From CAUTYU01 sp963545205 (lineage in GTDB: Bacteria > Desulfobacterota > Desulfovibrionia > Desulfovibrionales > Desulfomicrobiaceae): a stretch of DNA of 64,000 nucleotides. Shown one piece after another: positions 49,212-58,216 of the stretch. Each line of letters begins with the position of its first letter. The first letter of the stretch is position 1. The position numbers and the translations under genes are program-made. The notes under the pieces are model-generated. The model saw nothing but the letters and a program-made list of their open reading frames with translations, was not told the DNA's origin and made no database searches. Location of the stretch: contig CAUUHW010000012.1 of assembly GCA_963545205.1 (NCBI GenBank), forward strand, positions 7,570 to 71,569, written 5' to 3'.

Positions 49212-51317
49212 ATGGCTAAAAATCTTTACATAACCGCGACAGATCCAAAAATTGGCAAATCTGCCATTGTCCTCAGCCTTATGCATCTGTTGCTCCGGGA
49301 TGTTGGGAAAGTTGGTTTTTTTCGTCCAATTATCACAGGCAGCAATACCCAGCAGGATCATGATATAAACCTCATACTCTCAGAATATCATCTGGATATG
49401 CGCTATGAGGAAACATACGCCTACACCCTGGATGAAGCCAAGGATCTGATCAACAGCGGGCAGCGTTCCACGCTTCTTGAAGGGATACTAAACAAGTTCA
49501 AGGAACTGGAAAAAAAATTCGATTTTGTCCTCTGCGAAGGAACAGACTCTGACAGCGGAATTTCCTCTCTGGAACTTGACCTTAATGCGGACATCGCCCT
49601 TAACCTCTCGGCTCCGGTTCTACTTGTTTTCAATGGACAAAAAGAAACTATCGCACAAATAACAAGTTATGCCAGCATGGCTATTGATTCATTCACGGCC
49701 AAGGGCATAGACATCTTTGCCAGCATCATCAACAGAACCAATACAGCCCTTGATCAGGCCGCGATTCTAAAAGAACTGCGGAAAAAAACAGATACCATCG
49801 GGGCCTTATCCTTTGTGCTGCCGGAAGAACCGTCTCTTATCCGCCCAACACTCAAGGAAGTGCAAAAGGCGCTTAATGCCAAGGTCCTGTATGGTCACGA
49901 TCTGCTGGAAATTCAGATTAATGATTTCCTGACAGCAGCCATGCAGGTCAACAACTTTCTTGAGCACATCAATGAAGGCAATCTGATCATCACTCCCGGT
50001 GACCGCGCGGACATCATTCTGACTTCTCTTCTTTTGAGTACTTCAAGCTGCTATCCGAATGTTTCCGGTTTGGTGCTGACTGGCGGCATTTCCCTGGACA
50101 AGAATATCTCCAAACTGATTGAAGGCTGGACAGGGGCTCCGCTGCCCATTCTTCTGGTCAACGACCATACTTTCAAAACAACAGAGGTACTCAATTCCAT
50201 GCAAGGCCGTCTGGAACCGGGGGATTCCAAAAAAATTGCAACAGTGCTTGGCATGTTTGAAGCCAATGTGGACACCAAAAAACTTCGTGAAAAACTTATC
50301 TCCAGGCGTTCGGAAAAAATAACGCCCAAGATGTTTGAATTCAAATTGATAGAAAAGGCCAAAAGCGACAAACAGCGGATTGTATTACCGGAAGGAACAG
50401 GCAGAAGGATATTGCAGGCCGCAGATATTTTGCATCGACGGGGCGTGGCAGACCTGATTTTGCTTGGCAATCCCAAACATATCAAAGCCAATATCAGCCA
50501 ATACCAGCTTGCTCTGAAAGATATTGAAATTATTGACCCGGTAGCCTCTCCTCTTTTTGAAGAGTATGTCCATACCTTTTTTGAACTGCGTAAAAAGAAA
50601 GGCGTATCCGAAGAAGTGGCCCGCGATACAATGGCAGACCCAACCTATTTTGGAACCATGATGGTCCACACAGGACATGCTGACGGCATGGTTTCAGGTT
50701 CACAAAATACAACAGCCCATACAATCCGTCCCGCTTTCCAGATCATCAAGACCAAACCGGGAGCCTCAATCGTTTCCAGCGCGTTTCTTATGTGTCTCAA
50801 AGACCGGGTGCTGGTTTTCGGCGATTGCGCGGTCAACCCGAATCCAACAGCGGCAGAACTGGCTGAAATTGCCATCAGCTCGGCCCATACGGCAAAAATC
50901 TTCGGAGTTGAGCCGCGAGTGGCCATGCTTTCTTATTCAACCGGCTCTTCCGGAAAAGGCGAGGACGTGGATAAAGTCATTGAAGCGACACGTATTGCCA
51001 AGGAAAAAGCCCCTGAACTTTTGCTTGAAGGCCCGATACAATATGACGCAGCTGTAGATCTGGAGGTGGCAAAAACCAAACTCCCTGACAGCAAGGTTGC
51101 CGGACAGGCCACAGTCTTTATCTTCCCAGATCTGAACACCGGCAACAATACCTATAAGGCGGTTCAGCGTTCAGCGGAACAGTCTGTTGCTATTGGCCCA
51201 GTGCTGCAGGGGCTGAATAAACCGGTCAACGACCTGAGCCGGGGCTGCACAGTCGCCGATATTGTCAACACCGTTGCCATCACTGCTGTCCAGGCCCAGG
51301 CGGAAAAAACAAAATAA
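49212..51317 (+). CDS. pta: phosphate acetyltransferase
   Basis: 701 aa from ATG 49212 (AAGGAAA upstream; a start at 49164 is unlikely). This is the long three-domain Pta: N-terminal P-loop-like domain (TATDPKIGKSAIVLSLMHLL), a DRTGG domain in the middle (TPGDRADIILTSLL), and the catalytic PTA_PTB domain (RIVLPEGTGRRILQAADIL; STGSSGKGEDVDKV; TVFIFPDLNTGNNTYKAVQR). It converts acetyl-CoA and phosphate to acetyl phosphate for AckA. Confidence 0.96.
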   Translation: MAKNLYITATDPKIGKSAIVLSLMHLLLRDVGKVGFFRPIITGSNTQQDHDINLILSEYHLDMRYEETYAYTLDEAKDLINSGQRSTLLEGILNKFKELEKKFDFVLCEGTDSDSGISSLELDLNADIALNLSAPVLLVFNGQKETIAQITSYASMAIDSFTAKGIDIFASIINRTNTALDQAAILKELRKKTDTIGALSFVLPEEPSLIRPTLKEVQKALNAKVLYGHDLLEIQINDFLTAAMQVNNFLEHINEGNLIITPGDRADIILTSLLLSTSSCYPNVSGLVLTGGISLDKNISKLIEGWTGAPLPILLVNDHTFKTTEVLNSMQGRLEPGDSKKIATVLGMFEANVDTKKLREKLISRRSEKITPKMFEFKLIEKAKSDKQRIVLPEGTGRRILQAADILHRRGVADLILLGNPKHIKANISQYQLALKDIEIIDPVASPLFEEYVHTFFELRKKKGVSEEVARDTMADPTYFGTMMVHTGHADGMVSGSQNTTAHTIRPAFQIIKTKPGASIVSSAFLMCLKDRVLVFGDCAVNPNPTAAELAEIAISSAHTAKIFGVEPRVAMLSYSTGSSGKGEDVDKVIEATRIAKEKAPELLLEGPIQYDAAVDLEVAKTKLPDSKVAGQATVFIFPDLNTGNNTYKAVQRSAEQSVAIGPVLQGLNKPVNDLSRGCTVADIVNTVAITAVQAQAEKTK

Positions 51318-51346
51318 AGCGGTGTACGAACTGTAAACACAAACAG

Positions 51347-51380
51347 TTGCCCGGTATCTCTCTACCGGGCAATATTTTTT
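51347..51380 (+). terminator. pta terminator
   Basis: TTGCCCGGTA (51347-51356) pairs with TACCGGGCAA (51363-51372), then TATTTTTT. It lies between pta and ackA, so ackA either has its own promoter or gets reduced read-through. Confidence 0.88.
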
Positions 51381-51408
51381 AACACTTTACTCAACAAGGC
51401 AGGTTAGC

Positions 51409-52623
51409 ATGAAAATACTGATCATCAACTCAGGAAGTTCTTCCCTTAAATACCAGATGCTGGACATGAAAAACAATTCTGTTCTTTGCTCAGGTCTCGT
51501 AGAACGTATTGGCGAAGCAATGGGCAACGTCAGTTATAAAAAATTTCCAGACAGCCCGCAGGAAGAAAAATCATCTTTTGAACAGCCCATTTCCGATCAC
51601 TCGACTGGTATGCGTATTGTTGTCGATCTGATTACAGACAGCACCAAGGGTGTTATCAAAAACACTTCAGACATTGCCGCCATTGGACACCGTGTCCTGC
51701 ATGGAGCAGAGGCATTCACTCAGCCCTGCCGTGTTGACGAGAGTGTCATTCAGGCCATCAAGGATTGTATTCCGCTCGGGCCGCTGCATAATCCGGCGAA
51801 CCTAAGCGGGATTGAAGTCGCCCGGGAACTGTTTCCAAATGTTGACCAGGTAGCAGTCTTTGACACTGAATTTCACCAGACCATGCCGCCCAAGGCATTT
51901 TTGTATGCCCTGCCCTATGAACTGTACAAGGAAAACCGTATCCGCCGTTATGGCTTTCACGGCACTTCCCACAAGTATGTTGCCGCTGAAACAGCCAAAC
52001 TGCTCGGGAAAAAGAAAGAAGAGTGCAATATCATCACGGTACATCTGGGCAACGGCTCCAGCCTCGCAGCGGTCAAGGAAGGCAAATGCGTTGACACGTC
52101 CATGGGCATGACCCCACTGGCCGGCGTGGTCATGGGGACACGTTCCGGCGATATTGACCCGGCCATTCATCTGTACCTGCACAAAACAAAAGGTCTTTCC
52201 TCCCAGGAAATTGACACGCTGCTGAACAAAAAGAGCGGATTCAAGGGTATCTGCGGAGTAAACGATATGCGCGATATTCACGCCAATATCGAAAGAGGTG
52301 ATGAGCAATCCAAACTGGCCTTTGATATGTTCGCGTACAGTGTTATCAAGTATATCGGCGCGTACAGCACTGTTCTGGAACGAGTTGACGCGATCACCTT
52401 TACTGCCGGAATCGGTGAAAACGATGACATTGCCAGAGAAAAAATCTGCGCTGGATTAAAAATCTTCGGGGTCAAAATCGACACGGAAAAAAACAAGACC
52501 CGGGTCAAGGAACCAACGGCCCTGCACCTGCCTGACAGCAAGGTTCAGGTCTGGGTTGTACCGACCAACGAAGAATTGCAGATTGCCAGAGAAACAATGG
52601 AAGTGCTCGGTCTGAAAGCATAA
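51409..52623 (+). CDS. ackA: acetate kinase
   Basis: 404 aa of the ASKHA family. Start ILIINSGSSSLKYQML; HGTSHKYVA; ITVHLGNGSSLAAV; MGMTPLAGVVMGTRSGDIDP; FTAGIGENDDIARE. All acetate-kinase signature segments are intact. It makes ATP and acetate from acetyl phosphate, the substrate-level ATP step of lactate oxidation. Confidence 0.97.
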   Translation: MKILIINSGSSSLKYQMLDMKNNSVLCSGLVERIGEAMGNVSYKKFPDSPQEEKSSFEQPISDHSTGMRIVVDLITDSTKGVIKNTSDIAAIGHRVLHGAEAFTQPCRVDESVIQAIKDCIPLGPLHNPANLSGIEVARELFPNVDQVAVFDTEFHQTMPPKAFLYALPYELYKENRIRRYGFHGTSHKYVAAETAKLLGKKKEECNIITVHLGNGSSLAAVKEGKCVDTSMGMTPLAGVVMGTRSGDIDPAIHLYLHKTKGLSSQEIDTLLNKKSGFKGICGVNDMRDIHANIERGDEQSKLAFDMFAYSVIKYIGAYSTVLERVDAITFTAGIGENDDIAREKICAGLKIFGVKIDTEKNKTRVKEPTALHLPDSKVQVWVVPTNEELQIARETMEVLGLKA

Positions 52624-52629
52624 AAACAA

Positions 52630-52667
52630 AAAGAGCAAGGCGGTAAAAATCTCACCCTGCTCTTTTT
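52630..52667 (+). terminator. ackA terminator
   Basis: AAGAGCAAGG pairs with CCCTGCTCTT (one bulge) across a 17-nt loop, followed by TTT and ATA. It may serve both ackA and the convergent helicase gene. Confidence 0.75.
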
Positions 52668-52711
52668 ATACAACAAACGGCCAAATGCCATCAGGAATCT
52701 GGCGGCCCTGG

Positions 52712-54151
52712 TCAGGAACTGCTTTCACTTTGACGGGGCGGACGAAGTCTTCGTCTGCTCCGCTTGTTTCCTGTCTTTGGTCTGTTCTGACTGTTTTTTT
52801 CATCTCCTGTTGGCTGCGTGCTTTCAGAGCGCAGCAAGCCGCTGTAGTAATTGTCCAGCAGCATGGCCAGCAGCAGCCGCTGCTCCTCACTTTCATTTAA
52901 TGACCCGGCCAGTTTGACAAAAGCGTCAATGCGTTCTTTTTGCAGAAACCCTTTTTCCCTAAGAGTTGTTTCAAGGGAAGCAATAACACGCTGACCAACA
53001 AGGGTTTCAATTTCTTCCTGTGTTGGCAGCGTGCATTTTTCCAGAGGAATACGAAATTTTTTCCCTATCGCCTGCAGTTTCAGTTCTTCCATGATATTAA
53101 CCAGGGTGATGGCCCGGCCGCTGGCTCCGGCCCGTCCTGTACGTCCGGCACGGTGCACATAGATTTCAGGGTCTTCTGATGGCTCGTACTGAATCACGTG
53201 CGACAGATCAGGAATATCTATGCCTCTGGCCGCGACATCCGTAGCCACAAGAAAGCGCAGGTTGCCAGCCCGCAAACGTGAAAGCACCCGTTCCCGCTTG
53301 GACTGACTCAGACTGGAACTCAGTTCCTCAGCGTCATACCCAAAACGGCTGAGCACCACTGTCACATAATGTACGTTTTCCTTGGTATTGCAAAAGATTA
53401 TGGCCGAAGCAGGATTTTCGTTTTCAATAATCCGCACCAGGGCGCGGTCTTTTTCCATCTGCGGAGCTTCGTAATACACATGCTCGGTTTCCGTAACATG
53501 AATCTGATCCGTGCTCAGACTCAACACTTCCGGTTCACGTAAAAATTCCTTTGTCAGCCGTAAAACCTGAGGTGGATAGGTCGCGGAAAACAAGGCGGTG
53601 AGATAGTTTTTCCCGGCCAGATAGGACTGAATCTGTTTCATGTCCGGGTAAAATCCCATGGACAGCATTCTGTCAGCTTCGTCCAGAACAAGCGTATGCA
53701 GGTCTTTTAATACCAGGGACTGGCGCAGCAGATGATCCAGTATGCGCCCGGGTGTCCCAACAACAAGCTGGGCTCCGTCCCGCAGACTTTCAAGCTGACT
53801 TTTATAGCCGACTCCGCCATAAACAGAAACGATTTTTATGCCGCTGTCTCCAATCAGCAGGCTTGCTTCCTTATATACCTGAGAAGCAAGTTCACGCGTG
53901 GGCACAAGGATAAGTACCTGACAGGCATTTTTTTGTCTGTCCATCTGTTCCAGAACAGGCAGGAGATAGGCTCCTGTTTTACCGCTGCCGGTACGAGACT
54001 GTACCATAACGTCCTTTCCCGCCAGAATGCAGGGACAGGTCACGGTTTGCACAGGTGTGAGCGTAGCCCAGCCCGCTCTTTTACAACATTCACGGGCAAA
54101 AGGAGAAAGGTTTTCCATTGTTACTTTCTGATATTCATCTTCTCTGCTCAT
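52712..54151 (-). CDS. DEAD-box ATP-dependent RNA helicase
   Basis: About 479 aa. All core motifs are present: Q-motif region TPVQTVTCPCIL, motif I SRTGSGKT, PTRELASQV, motif II DEADRML, motif III SATYP, ARGIDIPDL, and HRAGRTGRAG. The C-terminal ~90 residues are charged, with a basic tail KRSRRRLRPP suited to RNA binding. Start: ATG 54151 has AAAGG 6 nt upstream, while ATG 54169 has none; both are in frame. Likely role in ribosome assembly or mRNA decay. It is convergent with ackA. Confidence 0.93.
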   Translation of the reverse strand: MSREDEYQKVTMENLSPFARECCKRAGWATLTPVQTVTCPCILAGKDVMVQSRTGSGKTGAYLLPVLEQMDRQKNACQVLILVPTRELASQVYKEASLLIGDSGIKIVSVYGGVGYKSQLESLRDGAQLVVGTPGRILDHLLRQSLVLKDLHTLVLDEADRMLSMGFYPDMKQIQSYLAGKNYLTALFSATYPPQVLRLTKEFLREPEVLSLSTDQIHVTETEHVYYEAPQMEKDRALVRIIENENPASAIIFCNTKENVHYVTVVLSRFGYDAEELSSSLSQSKRERVLSRLRAGNLRFLVATDVAARGIDIPDLSHVIQYEPSEDPEIYVHRAGRTGRAGASGRAITLVNIMEELKLQAIGKKFRIPLEKCTLPTQEEIETLVGQRVIASLETTLREKGFLQKERIDAFVKLAGSLNESEEQRLLLAMLLDNYYSGLLRSESTQPTGDEKNSQNRPKTGNKRSRRRLRPPRQSESSS

Positions 54152-54317
54152 ACTCATCCTTTTTTTCATCTGATTTTTTTCATCTGATCGCCCCCAAAAA
54201 CAGTTCGCCCACCCTGAATCTGCCTTCGGGCATTGCCTGGCAGATGCTGATTACAAAGTTGTTGCGGACAAAAAAATTTTTTCACTTCTAACCATCTGAT
54301 ATTTCTCAAATTATATC

Positions 54318-54345
54318 TTGATTTCTTCTTCATATCCAGTATAAA
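54318..54345 (+). promoter_or_regulatory. candidate tmc operon promoter
   Basis: TTGATT (54318-54323), 16-nt spacer, TATAAA (54340-54345). The rest of the 54170-54444 gap is AT-rich with nothing else recognised. Confidence 0.38.
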
Positions 54346-54444
54346 GATACGTGAAGCATGTCATAAAAAAGATGACAATCCTTATGGTTCCTTTAACTAC
54401 TCGAACATATCCGTAAAATATAATCTGAAAAAAAGGGCTTGTAA

Positions 54445-55710
54445 ATGAGTGAAAAAACAGGGTGGAATTGGGAGACTGGCGTAAGGCAGATTGCCAATAT
54501 AACCAAACAGGACCAAGAAGTTGAATGGCGGGAAGAATCGCAGGTCAGCCCTAATGGCGAACAGATCGCAGCGGTTGTCAAAACCGGAGACATGGAATTT
54601 GGCTTATGCGTGAATGAAACCGTTCTGGAAGAAGTCTATGACCGGGCTTGGTACCCTCGCTACAGTCCGGATGGACGTCTGACCTGCCTGGTAACGGTTG
54701 CTGGAGAACCAACCCTGTCCATAGATGGCCAGGCCATGGAAGAGCGTTTCGGTTTCATCTGGAGAACCACATTCGCGGGCGACTCAATCGCAGCGGCCAT
54801 ACAAAACGACATGCGCTACGGCATGCTGCATAATGGCCAGATCTGGAAAAACCTCTTTATCAATGCCAACTCCTTTGTCCTGAGTGCTTCAGGCAAAACA
54901 ACCGCTGCCTGTATTCAGGCAGAAGAAATGGCGCAGGCGGACATCAAGAAATTCCAGGAAGGCATTTTCAGTGTCGCGGTCAATGGTCAGGCGTGGAAAA
55001 GTAAATTTGTCAACACCTGGACTCCGGCTGTCAGCTCTGACGACCAACAGGTTGCCGTCCAGATCAGAAAGGATCTCTATACATACAGTATTGCGGTCAA
55101 TGACCAGGCATGGCACCAGAATTTTGCCATGGTCTGGGAGCCCTGTTTTCACCCTCTATCACATGAGGTCTTTGCGCCTGTTCGGATTGGCGGCAAATGG
55201 GGTATGGCCCAAGATGGGCATCTCGTGTGGCCGGCGGTATATGGTCAGCTCTGGCAGCAGCAGTTCAATGCCGATGGTTCAGTTCTGGCGGCAATCACCT
55301 CTCCTGCGTACGGCAAATGGACAGTGTGCGTGAACAACACCCCCTGGAAGAGTACGGTAGACCGCATGCTGGCAGACCTCACAGTAAGTGAGGACGGAAA
55401 AACGCTTGCCGTGTTAGGCAAAAACACGCAGGACATGTGGGCAGTCATTGTCAATGACTGTCCCTGGAGTGGGAGCTATGAAATGACCTCGCCCCCGATT
55501 ATCAGTTCTGACGGGGCCTATGTAGGCATCAGCGCGGAAAAAAATGGACGGCAGACCATTGTTGTCAATGACAGGGAATACGCAAAGGATTTTGTTCAGG
55601 TCTGGGAGCCGGTTTTCAACCCGACAAATGATAAGGTCCTGATCCGGGCCCTTGACGACCAGGGCAATTATCTGCGTATTGTTGAAGCATTGAGCACCTT
55701 TACCCAATAG
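54445..55710 (+). CDS. tmcD: TmcD, beta-propeller-like subunit of the Tmc complex
   Basis: 421 aa, no signal peptide. Repeated blades of about 45-50 residues with recurring W and VND/VNG motifs (FSVAVNGQAWKSKFVNTW; YSIAVNDQAWHQNFAMVWEP; TVCVNNTPWKSTVDRM; TIVVNDREYAKDFVQVWEP) indicate a WD40- or TolB-like propeller. This matches the fourth Tmc component of Desulfovibrio, the cytoplasmic partner of TmcB. The gene is 9 nt before tmcC. Confidence 0.82.
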   Translation: MSEKTGWNWETGVRQIANITKQDQEVEWREESQVSPNGEQIAAVVKTGDMEFGLCVNETVLEEVYDRAWYPRYSPDGRLTCLVTVAGEPTLSIDGQAMEERFGFIWRTTFAGDSIAAAIQNDMRYGMLHNGQIWKNLFINANSFVLSASGKTTAACIQAEEMAQADIKKFQEGIFSVAVNGQAWKSKFVNTWTPAVSSDDQQVAVQIRKDLYTYSIAVNDQAWHQNFAMVWEPCFHPLSHEVFAPVRIGGKWGMAQDGHLVWPAVYGQLWQQQFNADGSVLAAITSPAYGKWTVCVNNTPWKSTVDRMLADLTVSEDGKTLAVLGKNTQDMWAVIVNDCPWSGSYEMTSPPIISSDGAYVGISAEKNGRQTIVVNDREYAKDFVQVWEPVFNPTNDKVLIRALDDQGNYLRIVEALSTFTQ

Positions 55711-55719
55711 GAAAAAAAG

Positions 55720-56379
55720 ATGAAAGCATTTTACGATCTGGTAACAGGCCCTCTGGCCTGGGCGTCATGCCTTATCTGCTTGGGAGGAATTATTTTCCGT
55801 CTCTACCGGGCGTATGTATCTGCCAGAGATAAAGACCCTATGGTTCTTGACTACTTTAACCTCAAATACGCCCTGCGTTCCATTCTGCGCTGGAGTACGC
55901 CCTTTGCGACCTACAGCATGCGCCAGGAACCGATCATGACACTTTTCTTTTTTCTGTTTCATATCTGCGCCATCATTTCTCCGATTTTCCTTTCCGGACA
56001 CATTCTTTTGCTGGAAGAAAATTTTGGTATCAGCTGGATAACCCTGCCTGACAAGATTGCAGACGCGCTGACTGTACTTGTTCTTGTTGCTTGCCTGTAT
56101 TTCCTCTGGAGACGGATCGCAAAGCCGGAAGTCAGATATCTGACAACGCCAGGAGATCTCATTGTTCTGGCTATCACTGCGGCGCCTTTTTTAACCGGCT
56201 TTCTGGCCTATCACCAAATTTTTGCGTACGACCTGATGATCTCACTGCATATCTTCAGTGGCGAAGTTCTGCTGCTTGCGATTCCATTCACAAAACTGAG
56301 CCACATGATTTTCGCTCCTCTGACAAGGGCCTATATTGGATCGGAATTCGGCGCGATCCGGCGGGCCCGCGACTGGTAA
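55720..56379 (+). CDS. tmcC: TmcC, cytochrome b-like membrane subunit
   Basis: 219 aa with about five transmembrane helices, NarI/DsrM-like. His residues in helices (FFLFHICAIISPIFLSGHILL; FLAYHQIFAYDLMISLHIFSGE; FTKLSHMIFAPL) are spaced to hold b-type hemes and contact menaquinone. It joins periplasmic TmcA to cytoplasmic TmcB. AGGAAAA precedes the ATG; tmcB follows after 22 nt. Confidence 0.88.
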   Translation: MKAFYDLVTGPLAWASCLICLGGIIFRLYRAYVSARDKDPMVLDYFNLKYALRSILRWSTPFATYSMRQEPIMTLFFFLFHICAIISPIFLSGHILLLEENFGISWITLPDKIADALTVLVLVACLYFLWRRIAKPEVRYLTTPGDLIVLAITAAPFLTGFLAYHQIFAYDLMISLHIFSGEVLLLAIPFTKLSHMIFAPLTRAYIGSEFGAIRRARDW

Positions 56380-56401
56380 ACATAAACTAGGAGAAAAATG
56401 A

Positions 56402-57727
56402 ATGAAAGAAAACATCGAGCAAGAGCTGATTGAAGATTTCGGCATCCAGTCCGGCGCGCTCAAGCTGACTCCCGAACATATCGAAAAAACCGTCAATGAC
56501 GTACTGAACAATGAAACCGGTGCCAGGGTCAGAATATACGCAGAAATCTGCGTCCATTGCGGCCTGTGCTCCAATGCCTGCCATTTTTTCCTGTCAAGAA
56601 ACAAAGACCCCCGTTTTTCACCGGCTGGCAAAGTCAAACAGACCATTGCCACCCTGCTCAACAGGAAGGGCAAGGTTTCTGCGGAATTTATCAAGCAATG
56701 CGCCCAGGTCGCCTATACCCAGTGCAACCTGTGTAAACGCTGCGTCATGTTCTGCCCGTTTGGCATTGATGTTGGCTATCTAATGAGTATTGTCCGCCGT
56801 ATCTGCCACAAACTTGGTGTCACTCCTCAATATCTCCAGGATACGGCCCACAGCCATTCCGCGACTATGAACCAGATGTGGGTCAAAAGTGATGAGTGGA
56901 TTGACTCCCTGCAATGGCAGGAAGACGAAGCACGAGATGAATTTCCCAACCTGCGAATTCCTATTGAAAAGGAAGGCGCGGATTTCATGTACTCGGTTAT
57001 CGCGCCTGAACCCAAATTCCGCACCCAGCTCATTTATCAGGCCGCTGCTATTTTCAATGAATGCGATCTGAACTGGACCCTGCCCATGAACAGGGGCTGG
57101 GATAACAGCGATATGGCCATGTACAGCGGTGATTCAGAAATGATGGGCCGACTCAAACGCACGCACTACGAAGCGGCCCAGCATCTGCGCGTGAAAAAAA
57201 TTGTCATGGGTGAATGCGGGCATGCCTTTCGTTCTGTCTATGATGTGGGCAACCGCTGGCTGGGCTGGAAAGACACCCCGATCCCGGTTGTCCATTCCGT
57301 TGATTTTTTCTGGGAGCTCCTTGATCAGGGCAAGTTAAAAATTGCCAAAAAATATGAGCCCCTTGTCACCCTGCATGACCCATGCAACATCATCCGCGGG
57401 CGGGGCCTGTATGAAAAGGCCAGGGACATCACTCGCGCCCTGTGCAAAAACTTTGTTGAAATGACGCCCAACCGGGAACAAAATTATTGCTGCGCGGCAG
57501 GCGGCGGCGTTATCAACTGCGGGCCGCCGTTCAAAAATTCGCGTGTGGAAGGCAATTCCATCAAGGCCGATCAGCTGCGGGCAACCGGCGCGCACACGGT
57601 TATTGCTCCCTGCCATAACTGTCATGGCGGGCTGGAAGATATTATCCACAAATACGAACTGGGCATGGAACTGAAGTTCTTTGGCGATCTCATTTACGAA
57701 TGCATGGAAAAGCCCAATGCGGTATAA
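56402..57727 (+). CDS. tmcB: TmcB, Fe-S/CCG-domain subunit
   Basis: 441 aa of the HdrD/HmcF-like kind. Two [4Fe-4S] motifs, CVHCGLCSNACHFF and CNLCKRCVMFCPFG, precede two CCG domains, of which the second reads NYCCAAGGGVINC and the first carries MGECGHAFR. It passes electrons from the membrane to a cytoplasmic acceptor, in sulfate reducers thought to support sulfite reduction. The in-frame ATG at 56402 follows AGGAGAAAA. The stop lies inside a 15-bp tandem repeat. Confidence 0.92.
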   Translation: MKENIEQELIEDFGIQSGALKLTPEHIEKTVNDVLNNETGARVRIYAEICVHCGLCSNACHFFLSRNKDPRFSPAGKVKQTIATLLNRKGKVSAEFIKQCAQVAYTQCNLCKRCVMFCPFGIDVGYLMSIVRRICHKLGVTPQYLQDTAHSHSATMNQMWVKSDEWIDSLQWQEDEARDEFPNLRIPIEKEGADFMYSVIAPEPKFRTQLIYQAAAIFNECDLNWTLPMNRGWDNSDMAMYSGDSEMMGRLKRTHYEAAQHLRVKKIVMGECGHAFRSVYDVGNRWLGWKDTPIPVVHSVDFFWELLDQGKLKIAKKYEPLVTLHDPCNIIRGRGLYEKARDITRALCKNFVEMTPNREQNYCCAAGGGVINCGPPFKNSRVEGNSIKADQLRATGAHTVIAPCHNCHGGLEDIIHKYELGMELKFFGDLIYECMEKPNAV

Positions 57728-57751
57728 TTTGAACCCGTATAATTTGAACCC
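57722..57751 (+). repeat. 15-bp tandem duplication over the tmcB stop
   Basis: Two perfect copies of GTATAATTTGAACCC (57722-57736, 57737-57751). The first includes the tmcB TAA. The duplication lengthens the tmcB-tmcA gap. Confidence 0.85.
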
Positions 57752-57773
57752 GAAGACACAAGCGAGAAGCACA

Positions 57774-58166
57774 ATGAAAAAAATTTTTATTCTCTTTACT
57801 GTCCTGATTTCGCTCTTTTGGTATCTGCTGCCGGTCTGTTCAGAAGAAAAGGCATCAGAAAGAAAAACAGATGAAGTCTTTGCTCCTTTTGAGGCGGCTT
57901 TCAAAAATCCGACCAGGCCATACGTGACCTTTGATCATGACCAGCATATTGAGCTGACCAACAATTCCTGTGTCAGCTGCCACCATACCTACGTTGACGG
58001 CAGGCTCACAACAGAAGATTCTTCTGACGAACCATGCAGCAGTTGTCACCCCAAGGATAACCCCAAAGGCACCAACTTGGTCATGGCCTATCACAAACAG
58101 TGCCGGGGCTGCCATAAGCTCCAGACTGGGCCTGTGGCCTGCGGCCAGTGCCACGTAAAAAGATAA
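57774..58166 (+). CDS. tmcA: TmcA, acidic type tetraheme cytochrome c3
   Basis: 130 aa from ATG 57774. Signal peptide (FILFTVLISLFWYLLPVCS). Four heme-binding CxxCH sites: CVSCHH, CSSCHP, CRGCHK and CGQCHV, plus extra His (FDHDQHIE) as sixth ligands, giving bis-His hemes. The N-terminal mature part is acidic, as in type II c3. It accepts electrons from hydrogenase or type I c3 in the periplasm and feeds TmcCB. The heme order and size fit the family. Confidence 0.93.
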   Translation: MKKIFILFTVLISLFWYLLPVCSEEKASERKTDEVFAPFEAAFKNPTRPYVTFDHDQHIELTNNSCVSCHHTYVDGRLTTEDSSDEPCSSCHPKDNPKGTNLVMAYHKQCRGCHKLQTGPVACGQCHVKR

Positions 58167-58171
58167 GATAC

Positions 58172-58214
58172 ACGGGATCGCGGTACAGGCTTTCCGGCCC
58201 GGCCGCGATCCCGT
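58172..58214. terminator. shared hairpin between convergent tmcA and rsmG
   Basis: ACGGGATCGCGG (58172-58183) pairs perfectly with CCGCGATCCCGT (58203-58214). On the minus strand it is followed by TATCTTATCTTTTT, so it best fits an rsmG terminator and may also end tmcA. Confidence 0.75.
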
Positions 58215-58216
58215 AC

